Source: Actinomycetota bacterium (GTDB lineage: Bacteria > Actinomycetota > Acidimicrobiia > Acidimicrobiales > Poriferisodaliceae). From it: a stretch of 11,570 nt of DNA. Below are positions 6,454 through 11,570 of the stretch, piece after piece (the first letter of the stretch is position 1; every line of letters begins with the position of its first letter). A program made the translations under genes and the position numbers. Location of the stretch: NCBI GenBank assembly GCA_002731665.1, contig PCCJ01000016.1, positions 1 through 11,570 on the forward strand. The letters are read 5' to 3'. Under the pieces are notes generated by a model. That model was not told the DNA's origin. It made no database searches and saw only the letters and a list, made by a program, of their open reading frames with translations.

Positions 6454-8184
6454 ATGACTGGCACCGAAATTAGATACGACCTTGTTATCAGAGGTGGCTC
6501 AGTAGTCGATGGAACAGGAGCACCTTCGAAACTTGCAGACGTGGGCATTATTGGCGACCGTGTCGTCAAGTTAGGCCTTGTGGAAGGCACCGGTGAAACT
6601 GAAATCGATGCAACGGGAAAACTTGTTACCCCAGGGTTTGTTGATATCCATACTCATTTAGATGCTCAATTAGCCTGGGACCCTATTGGTTCCAGTTCAT
6701 GCTGGCACGGCATTACGTCGGTTGTAATGGGTAATTGTGGCGTGACCTTCGCCCCAGTCAAAACTGAGGATATCGAGTTCATCGCAGAAGTCATGGAGTC
6801 CGTAGAGGATATTCCCAAGGATGCTATTCTCGAAGGCCTTCCATGGAACTGGCGTAGCTACGGTGAGTACCTAGGTTTTATTGACGCGACTCCGAAAGGA
6901 ATAAATGTCGGTGGCATGGTTGGTCATGTGGCCGTGCGATGGCATGTTATGGGAGAATCTAGCCTTGATGAAGAACCTGCCTCAGCAGAACAAATAAGTT
7001 CAATGTGCGATTTAATTGATGAAGCCATGACTGCGGGCGCACTCGGTTTCTCTACATCTCGAACTTTGTTACATCGAACTCCAGACGGTAGGCCGATACC
7101 GGGAACATTTGCTGAGGACGATGAGCTTTTCGCTTTTGCAGATGTACTCGGCGAACACGGCCGCGGAGTTTTCGAGTCTGCTCCACGGTTTGAGAAGGCA
7201 GGTGCAGACTGGGGAGGTCTCAAACATGAAATCGAAACATTGGGCGAAATAACTCGGCGCAGCGGCCGGCCATCAACGTTTGGATTGGTCTACAACGCAG
7301 TTCGTCCAGATATGAGTGATGTGGCTCTTAGCGCTGTGGAAGCTGAAAATGCCTCGGGCGCACAATTACGACCACAAACTACGTGCAGGCCCATTGGTGT
7401 GGTGCTTGGAATTCAGCATCGCACTCCCTGGGCACGCGCCGGAGCCACCTGGAGATCGCTTCGAGAGATGACTGTGGAGCAGCGACTCGAGATTATTCGG
7501 AACCCTGAGATGAGAGCAAGATTAATTTACGAGGGTAACAATCCGGAAAAAGTACATGGTAATGGAAGCGCGATGGTCGATCTCAGTCGCCTGTATCTTC
7601 TAGATGCAGAGAATCCTAATTACCGGGTTGGGCAAGAAGGAACCCTGGAAGCACTCGCAGCCACGGCTGGAATAAGTCCAGTTGAGTACTTTTTGAATGT
7701 GACAGATGAATCCGATGGTTCAGTCATGCTTAGCTTGCCAATCCTGAACCAGGACTATGAAGCAATCGAAACAATGCTAGATCATGGCTCGATCGTGATG
7801 GGGCTAGCCGACGCAGGAGCGCACGTTGGCCAGATCATGGATTCCAGTCAGCCCACTTATTTTTTGAGCCATTGGGTTCGTGATACTGGCTATTTCACTA
7901 TTGAAGAAGGCATCAGGCGAATTACCTCCGACACAGCTGATTTGTTTGGCCTCAAAAATCGGGGCCGCCTCGTTGAAGGCGCATATGCGGATATCAACGT
8001 GATTGATTGGGATAAGCTTTCTCTTTCAGGTCCAGAGTATGTGCATGACTTCCCGGGTGGCGCAGGCAGGTATATTCAGCGCGGAGCTGGGTACGATGCC
8101 ACAGTCGTGAACGGTGAAATATTTATGCAAAACGGCGAACACACCGGAGCCTTAGCTGGCGTTACTCTTCGCTCAAATGACTGA
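6454..8184 (+). CDS. Amidohydrolase, N-acyl-D-amino-acid deacylase-like (AmiHyd3 type)
   Basis: 576 residues from the chosen ATG, starting straight into the typical YDLVIRGGSVVDGTG beta strand. Metal-site motifs are His66-x-His68 in DIHTHLD and Cys95 in MGNCGVTFAP, the latter matching the Cys ligand of D-aminoacylase. Asp453 in GLADAGAHVG matches the catalytic Asp. MVGHVAVRWHVMG (155-167), AGALGFSTSR (195-203) and the C-terminal GRLVEGAYADINVID (504-518) also fit. Known relatives cut N-acyl-D-amino acids, D-hydantoins or related amides. The spots expected to carry D-aminoacylase His220 and His250 read GVFESAPRFE and STFGLVYN, with no His, so this is a divergent branch and its substrate is uncertain. 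It is probably cytoplasmic, since no signal peptide is seen. It is divergent from the lipoprotein gene; the cyclophilin gene follows 65 bp downstream on the same strand. Confidence 0.9.
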   Translation: MTGTEIRYDLVIRGGSVVDGTGAPSKLADVGIIGDRVVKLGLVEGTGETEIDATGKLVTPGFVDIHTHLDAQLAWDPIGSSSCWHGITSVVMGNCGVTFAPVKTEDIEFIAEVMESVEDIPKDAILEGLPWNWRSYGEYLGFIDATPKGINVGGMVGHVAVRWHVMGESSLDEEPASAEQISSMCDLIDEAMTAGALGFSTSRTLLHRTPDGRPIPGTFAEDDELFAFADVLGEHGRGVFESAPRFEKAGADWGGLKHEIETLGEITRRSGRPSTFGLVYNAVRPDMSDVALSAVEAENASGAQLRPQTTCRPIGVVLGIQHRTPWARAGATWRSLREMTVEQRLEIIRNPEMRARLIYEGNNPEKVHGNGSAMVDLSRLYLLDAENPNYRVGQEGTLEALAATAGISPVEYFLNVTDESDGSVMLSLPILNQDYEAIETMLDHGSIVMGLADAGAHVGQIMDSSQPTYFLSHWVRDTGYFTIEEGIRRITSDTADLFGLKNRGRLVEGAYADINVIDWDKLSLSGPEYVHDFPGGAGRYIQRGAGYDATVVNGEIFMQNGEHTGALAGVTLRSND

Positions 8185-8249
8185 CTCAAATTTGATTTTG
8201 TGACCGAACTCGGTTTCTTGGTGGGCCTTACTCCGCTAACGTTCCATTA

Positions 8250-8720
8250 ATGGCAAATTTACCTGAAATGACGATCGACACAGAATTAACCTACCGAGTA
8301 ACTCTTGGGACTAACAAGGGCGCCATAGTTATGGATCTCGACCCTAAACTAGCTCCTGTCACCGTAAATAATTTTATATCTCTAGCTCGAGATGGGTATT
8401 ACACCGGGTTAACTTTTCACAGGGTTGTGCCGGACTTCGTGATCCAGGGTGGATGCCCTGAAGGTAGCGGTACTGGTGGTCCCGGTTATCGGTTTGACGA
8501 CGAACCCGTTACTGCTGAGTACACTCTTGGAGCGTTAGCCATGGCTAACGCTGGACCTAACACGAATGGTAGCCAATTTTTTATATGCATAGATGATTGC
8601 ACCACAAAACTAGCCAAGGCCTACAACCATTTCGGATTTGTTACCGATGGCATGGATGTGGCGCTTTCAATAACTGTCGGTGACGTAATGCAGACCGTTG
8701 AAGTTGAAGAAATCAAATAG
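8250..8720 (+). CDS. Cyclophilin-type peptidyl-prolyl cis-trans isomerase
   Basis: 156 residues, a single cyclophilin domain with no signal peptide, so a cytoplasmic folding helper that isomerises X-Pro bonds. The core signature FHRVVPDFVIQGG (56-68) contains catalytic Arg58 (CypA Arg55), Phe63 and Gln66. NTNGSQFFI (104-112) supplies the Gln and Phe of the pocket. The Trp that binds cyclosporin in human CypA (Trp121) is replaced in the DCTTKLAKAY stretch, as in many bacterial cyclophilins. There is no ribosome-binding site before the ATG; a TAACGT box ends seven bases upstream, which may mean a leaderless transcript. An in-frame ATG at residue 7 (8268) is a less likely start. The surrounding catabolic genes do not explain its presence, and it is probably a housekeeping gene. 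Confidence 0.93.
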   Translation: MANLPEMTIDTELTYRVTLGTNKGAIVMDLDPKLAPVTVNNFISLARDGYYTGLTFHRVVPDFVIQGGCPEGSGTGGPGYRFDDEPVTAEYTLGALAMANAGPNTNGSQFFICIDDCTTKLAKAYNHFGFVTDGMDVALSITVGDVMQTVEVEEIK

Positions 8721-8788
8721 GCTGTCTGGTCAGTTCAATACTATTTAGCAATCGGTTGCGTACCGAAAAGACTTGAGACAAACAAATT

Positions 8789-8793
8789 GGGGG
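8789..8793 (+). promoter_or_regulatory. Ribosome-binding site GGGGG for the crotonase gene
   Basis: A purine run centred on GGGGG ends four bases before the ATG at 8798. The spacing is short but the sequence matches the anti-Shine-Dalgarno better than anything else nearby, and it fixes the start. Confidence 0.5.
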
Positions 8794-8797
8794 AATT

Positions 8798-9595
8798 ATG
8801 AGCGAAGCAGTGGTTCTATACGAAGAAACTGATGGTGTAGCTATAATTACGCTTAACCGTCCTGAGAGATTAAATTCATGGACCGGTGAGCTGGGTACTG
8901 GTTATTTCAATGCCCTTGACGCAGCCGCAGCCTCGGCAGCCGTTAAATCTATTGTGGTAACTGGTGCCGGGCGTGGATTTTGCTCTGGTGCCGATATGGA
9001 TATGCTCCAGGGCATTCAAGATCGGGGCGGTGAAGGCGAAGAGCGTCCGAAGCACCGCGATGAAAGGCATGACTATGCACTCTCAATTCCAAAGCCGGTT
9101 ATTGCAGCGATAAATGGCGCCTGCGCTGGGCTGGGGTTTGTTCATGCGATGATGTGCGATATTCGTTTCGCTGCTGAAGGTGCGAAGTTCACCAGCGCCT
9201 TTGCCCGGAGAGGGCTTATTGCAGAACACGGAGTGTCGTATATGCTTCCCCGAGTAGTCGGCCCATCAAATGCGCTCGACATTCTCATGTCAGGTCGGGT
9301 CTTTCTAGCCGATGAAGCTAAAGAAATGGGCGTAGTCAGTCGGGTACTTGCTCCTGAAGACCTTCTTTCGGCAAGCGTTGAATATGCCCGAGACTTAGGC
9401 AAATATAGTGCTCCGTGGTCGATGGCTCAGATGAAGAAACAGGTCTGGAATCAGTTAGATTTGGCACGAACTGATGCACTAGCTGAGTCGAACTCACTGA
9501 TGGTGGATTCACTTAAGCGAAAAGACTTTAAAGAAGGAGTAGCTAGTTTTGTCGAAAAACGTGATCCAGCCTTCGAACCAGTCACTGAAGTTTGA
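8798..9595 (+). CDS. Crotonase family protein (enoyl-CoA hydratase/isomerase)
   Basis: 265 residues, normal length. Oxyanion-hole motifs are VVTGAGRGFCSGADM (53-67) and AAINGACAGLGF (103-114). The C-terminal helix RKDFKEGVASFVEKRDPAF is typical. The two glutamates of classical enoyl-CoA hydratase (rat Glu144 and Glu164) align with Val115 (before HAMMCD) and Phe135 (AFARRGL), so both are missing. Glu143 in GLIAEHG sits where delta3,delta2-enoyl-CoA isomerases carry a catalytic acid. An isomerase, or another crotonase reaction on an unsaturated acyl-CoA, is therefore more likely than hydration. It is cytoplasmic and would act in beta-oxidation with a dehydrogenase such as the one at 2093-3226. 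Its end overlaps a short out-of-frame ORF leading into the antiporter gene. Confidence 0.9.
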   Translation: MSEAVVLYEETDGVAIITLNRPERLNSWTGELGTGYFNALDAAAASAAVKSIVVTGAGRGFCSGADMDMLQGIQDRGGEGEERPKHRDERHDYALSIPKPVIAAINGACAGLGFVHAMMCDIRFAAEGAKFTSAFARRGLIAEHGVSYMLPRVVGPSNALDILMSGRVFLADEAKEMGVVSRVLAPEDLLSASVEYARDLGKYSAPWSMAQMKKQVWNQLDLARTDALAESNSLMVDSLKRKDFKEGVASFVEKRDPAFEPVTEV

Positions 9596-9673
9596 ACCCG
9601 TTAATTTGTGGGTTGACTTAACTGGAATTACTTTGGCGATTGCCTTAGCTGCGAACGAGTCTGGAGAAATATG
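9561..9673 (+). CDS. Possible short ORF (37 aa) coupled to the antiporter start
   Basis: A frame opening at GTG 9561 inside the 3' end of the crotonase gene (other frame) runs to a TGA at 9671-9673 that overlaps the antiporter ATG as ATGA. Its distal half (NLWVDLTGITLAIALAANESGEI) has a hydrophobic core and many G-initial codons, unlike random intergenic DNA. A shorter form could start at TTG 9606. No ribosome-binding site is seen for either start. It could be a leader peptide that couples translation to the antiporter, a remnant, or chance. Confidence 0.25.
9663..9666 (+). promoter_or_regulatory. Ribosome-binding site GGAG for the antiporter
   Basis: GGAG ends four bases before the ATG at 9671 and supports this start. 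No promoter with both -35 and -10 boxes is evident in the 75-bp gap. TTGACT at 9613-9618 has no matching -10, so read-through from the crotonase gene is plausible. Confidence 0.5.
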
Positions 9674-11284
9674 ACTGGAACTCTTGCTGCCTTTGCTGTG
9701 CTGGCCTGGCTAGCGTATATTGCTAGCCGGATGCTCGCTCGTCGACAGCTTCCGGAAGTTGTTGCCTTTCTGCTTGTGGGTGCGCTACTTGGCCCCTCAG
9801 GGATCGAACTTATTAGCCAGGATGAGCTAGTCAAGTTACAGCCCATCACAGAGGTTGCTTTAGCCATTCTGATGTTTGTGATTGGTGAAAGAGTTTCCAC
9901 GCGTGCTCTGAAGGCTGCTCGTTGGGCTCTGACAGCTGGTATCGTCCAGTTCGCTGTAAGCGCTGTTTTGGTGTTTTTTGTCACGCGCTCTGCGGGCGCT
10001 GGTGAATCAGTAGCTTTAGTACTTGCGGTGTTGGCTGGTGCGGGTGCGCCTATGACGGTGGCACACGTGGTGAGCTCAGTTAAAGGCACAGGTGCATATG
10101 GTACGGGGCTCGTTGGAACGCATGCCATTTCGGACGCGTTGGCTACCACGACCTTTGCTGCCGTGCTGCCGGTTGCTGCACTCCTTAGCGAACAAGATGC
10201 GGCGATCAGTTCTGCGTTGCTGGATTTTCTCCAATTGGGAATTGGAGGAGCATTATTAGGGGTTGCCGGCGGTTGGTTAATTTCACGTATCGGATTTCAA
10301 ATTGAGACGTCGGGCGAATTATTACTTTTTGTGTTAGTCCATATACTTCTTGCGTGGTCGCTTTCTGAATGGTTGGGTAGTTCTTTGCCTTTAGCTGCAT
10401 TAGTGGCAGGTGCAACAGCGGCGTCAGTCTCAGCAGAGGCTTTTTCAGCGAGATTGTTTCGTACTATTAAAAGTATCGAACAGCCTTTATATCTTCTTTT
10501 TTTTGGGCTAGCTGGTGCTTCAATTCATATGGACGACGTTGTAAACGTTGGACTAGTTGGCGTTGCATATGTACTGGTCCGCGTCGTCGGAAAAATAATT
10601 GGTGGTCTATTAGGTGGAATGCTTGGTGGACTACATTGGAAAACAGCATTGCGTCTTGGAGTTAATTTGACGCCACAAGCAGGGGTTGCTGTAGGTTTGG
10701 CCGTCTTGGCAAGTGAAACGCTTGGGTCTGAGGGATCCGAAATAGCCACGGTAGTTCTGGGTTCTGTAGTGCTCTTCGAATTGATAGGTCCCTTGCTGGT
10801 CGCAAGAGATCTTAAATCCATGGCAACTGGTGAAGATCAAGCGGCTCCTTTAGACCACGCTAATGTGCCTGTTCCAGCAAAAATATTGCTTGCCTCACCG
10901 ATACCAATTGATATTCCGGAGTGGGTTATTGACCTAATGGCACGTTGGCGTTCGTCGGTGGTAATTTTTATGCCTGGTAGCGCGGGCGATGATCGAGTAG
11001 CACGAGTGCTGCGGCTCTGCACCAGCAAGGATGTAGAGCATGAGGTAAAATTCTTGGTAACCGAAAGCTTCACAGGTGCGGTCACCCGAGTCCAAGCCGA
11101 AGAACATGCAGACATGGTGATTTTATTTTCTTCGCGTCCTATGGGTCATACTTCGAGACTCGTTCTCTTCCCAGTTGAACGTATTAGTAGACAGTTGTCT
11201 GTGCCAGTCCTCAACTTTCCCATAGTTACAGAAGGGCCACCCGAGCCAGATTCAGAAACGAAAAGGTGGCTCTGGAGAAGTTAG
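9671..11284 (+). CDS. Cation:proton antiporter, CPA2/Kef type, with USP-like C-terminal domain
   Basis: 537 residues. Residues 1 to about 380 form roughly twelve or thirteen hydrophobic helices typical of Na+/H+ exchanger family proteins: LPEVVAFLLVGALLGPSG (27-44), GAGAPMTVAHVVSSV (123-137), LVGTHAISDALA (147-158) with Asp155 as the likely ion-coupling residue, LYLLFFGLAGASI (273-285), and LTPQAGVAVGLA (333-344). It should exchange Na+ or K+ for H+ across the inner membrane. The soluble tail (about 404-517) has no Rossmann GxGxxG, so it lacks the TrkA-N/RCK domain of KefB/KefC. Its final part, AEEHADMVILFSSRP...ISRQLSVPVLNFP, resembles the end of a universal stress protein domain, without a clear ATP-binding glycine motif. 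Regulation by the tail is inferred. The stop codon directly abuts that of the converging gene. Confidence 0.9.
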   Translation: MTGTLAAFAVLAWLAYIASRMLARRQLPEVVAFLLVGALLGPSGIELISQDELVKLQPITEVALAILMFVIGERVSTRALKAARWALTAGIVQFAVSAVLVFFVTRSAGAGESVALVLAVLAGAGAPMTVAHVVSSVKGTGAYGTGLVGTHAISDALATTTFAAVLPVAALLSEQDAAISSALLDFLQLGIGGALLGVAGGWLISRIGFQIETSGELLLFVLVHILLAWSLSEWLGSSLPLAALVAGATAASVSAEAFSARLFRTIKSIEQPLYLLFFGLAGASIHMDDVVNVGLVGVAYVLVRVVGKIIGGLLGGMLGGLHWKTALRLGVNLTPQAGVAVGLAVLASETLGSEGSEIATVVLGSVVLFELIGPLLVARDLKSMATGEDQAAPLDHANVPVPAKILLASPIPIDIPEWVIDLMARWRSSVVIFMPGSAGDDRVARVLRLCTSKDVEHEVKFLVTESFTGAVTRVQAEEHADMVILFSSRPMGHTSRLVLFPVERISRQLSVPVLNFPIVTEGPPEPDSETKRWLWRS

Positions 11285-11569
11285 CTACTGCAGTCCGCAA
11301 AGAGCTGGGGAGATAGGCCAGCCTTCCGCTCGTTGAGCTATCTCGGCTGAAGGCAAATCAACGGGTCCCAGTAACAAGTCTTTAATCTTGCCCGATGAAT
11401 TACAGTCGCTGAGGAAACTCAACACGGAAATTACTTGATCAGCATCTTTCACTTCGTGCTGGAAGAGTCGAGGGAATTCACTCGGCCAGATTTCTGCGAC
11501 CCAGATCTCGCCCTTTTGCGGCCTAGTCGCGAAGCCAGTTTCAAACGGCCAAATTTTGACTTGAGGGTG
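11285..11569 (-). CDS. Unrecognised protein, C-terminal 94 residues (5' end beyond window)
   Basis: The minus-strand frame enters from the right edge with no stop and ends at a TAG whose complement occupies 11285-11287. The fragment reads HPQVKIWPFETGF..., then GEIWVAEIWPSEFP, EVKDADQVISVLSFLSD, and a C-terminus AEGWPISPALCGLQ. The even codon use and the globular pattern (WPFETG, EIWPSEF, then a Lys/Asp/Ala-rich helix and a 'GW' tail) suggest a real protein. I cannot place it in a family. No signal peptide or membrane segment is visible in this part. Confidence 0.65.
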   Translation of the reverse strand, partial: HPQVKIWPFETGFATRPQKGEIWVAEIWPSEFPRLFQHEVKDADQVISVLSFLSDCNSSGKIKDLLLGPVDLPSAEIAQRAEGWPISPALCGLQ

Positions 11570-11570
11570 C

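Noticed and set aside
6424..6455. Promoter made of TTGACA (6424-6429) and TAAAAT (6450-6455)
   Set aside because: The spacer is 20 bp and the -10 box overlaps the start codon, so the transcript would begin inside the gene.
9593..9615. Hairpin AACCC...GGGTT after the crotonase gene as a terminator
   Set aside because: It has only a five-base stem with a ten-base loop and no T-run; it also lies inside the possible coupled ORF.
9612..9645. Promoter for the antiporter from TTGACT at 9613
   Set aside because: There is no TANNNT-type -10 box at 16-19 bp downstream.
9628..10149. Long minus-strand frame (173 codons) opposite the antiporter 5' half
   Set aside because: Its Ala/Thr/Ser/Pro-rich product is typical of the reverse of a hydrophobic gene; the plus strand clearly encodes the antiporter.
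11310..11344. GAGATAG/CTATCTC inverted repeat as terminator of the antiporter
   Set aside because: The 21-nt loop, lack of a T-run and position inside the converging coding region make it weak.

Overview
The window looks like a chromosomal segment of a free-living, moderate-GC, heterotrophic bacterium, most likely actinobacterial and possibly a marine Acidimicrobiia-type lineage. That is an inference from protein style (paralogue-rich acyl-CoA dehydrogenases, crotonases with an 'AFARRGL' motif, a Thr/Ser-rich lipoprotein, an AmiHyd3-type amidohydrolase). There is no rRNA, tRNA or marker gene to fix the taxonomy. I see no insertion sequence, phage gene, CRISPR array or RNA gene.

Layout: (1) 2-2038, plus strand: 5'-truncated penicillin-acylase-family Ntn hydrolase. 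(2) 2093-3226, minus strand: acyl-CoA dehydrogenase, convergent with gene 1. (3) 3227-4136: a gene-poor stretch of about 910 bp. It holds a palindrome and a possible promoter for the dehydrogenase, two doubtful mini-ORFs, and what looks like the relic of a gene with an interrupted coiled-coil segment. (4) 4137-5537, plus: M20 metallopeptidase. (5) 5558-6250, minus: lipoprotein. (6) 6251-6453: a divergent intergenic region with two related inverted repeats. (7) 6454-8184, plus: D-aminoacylase/AmiHyd3-type amidohydrolase. (8) 8250-8720, plus: cyclophilin peptidyl-prolyl isomerase. (9) 8798-9595, plus: crotonase-family (enoyl-CoA hydratase/isomerase) protein. (10) 9671-11284, plus: CPA2/Kef-type cation:proton antiporter with a universal-stress-protein-like tail. 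(11) 11285-11569, minus: the 3' end of an unrecognised gene whose stop codon abuts the antiporter stop.

Three of the enzymes (1, 4, 7) belong to families that hydrolyse amide bonds of N-acyl compounds, and two (2, 9) belong to acyl-CoA oxidation families. One reading is a loose catabolic neighbourhood that splits N-acylated amines or amino acids and oxidises the freed acyl chains. The genes lie on both strands with separate promoters, so this is not a single operon, and the link is inference. The active sites are informative. The dehydrogenase has its catalytic base at the IVD/LCAD position. The crotonase lacks both hydratase glutamates but has an isomerase-like one. The amidohydrolase keeps the HxH and Cys ligands but seems to lack two histidines known from D-aminoacylase.

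I found no clearly new multi-gene system. The items most worth checking are the relic region, the paired inverted repeats at 6270-6312, the short ORF coupled to the antiporter start, and the -10-like boxes very close to several start codons.
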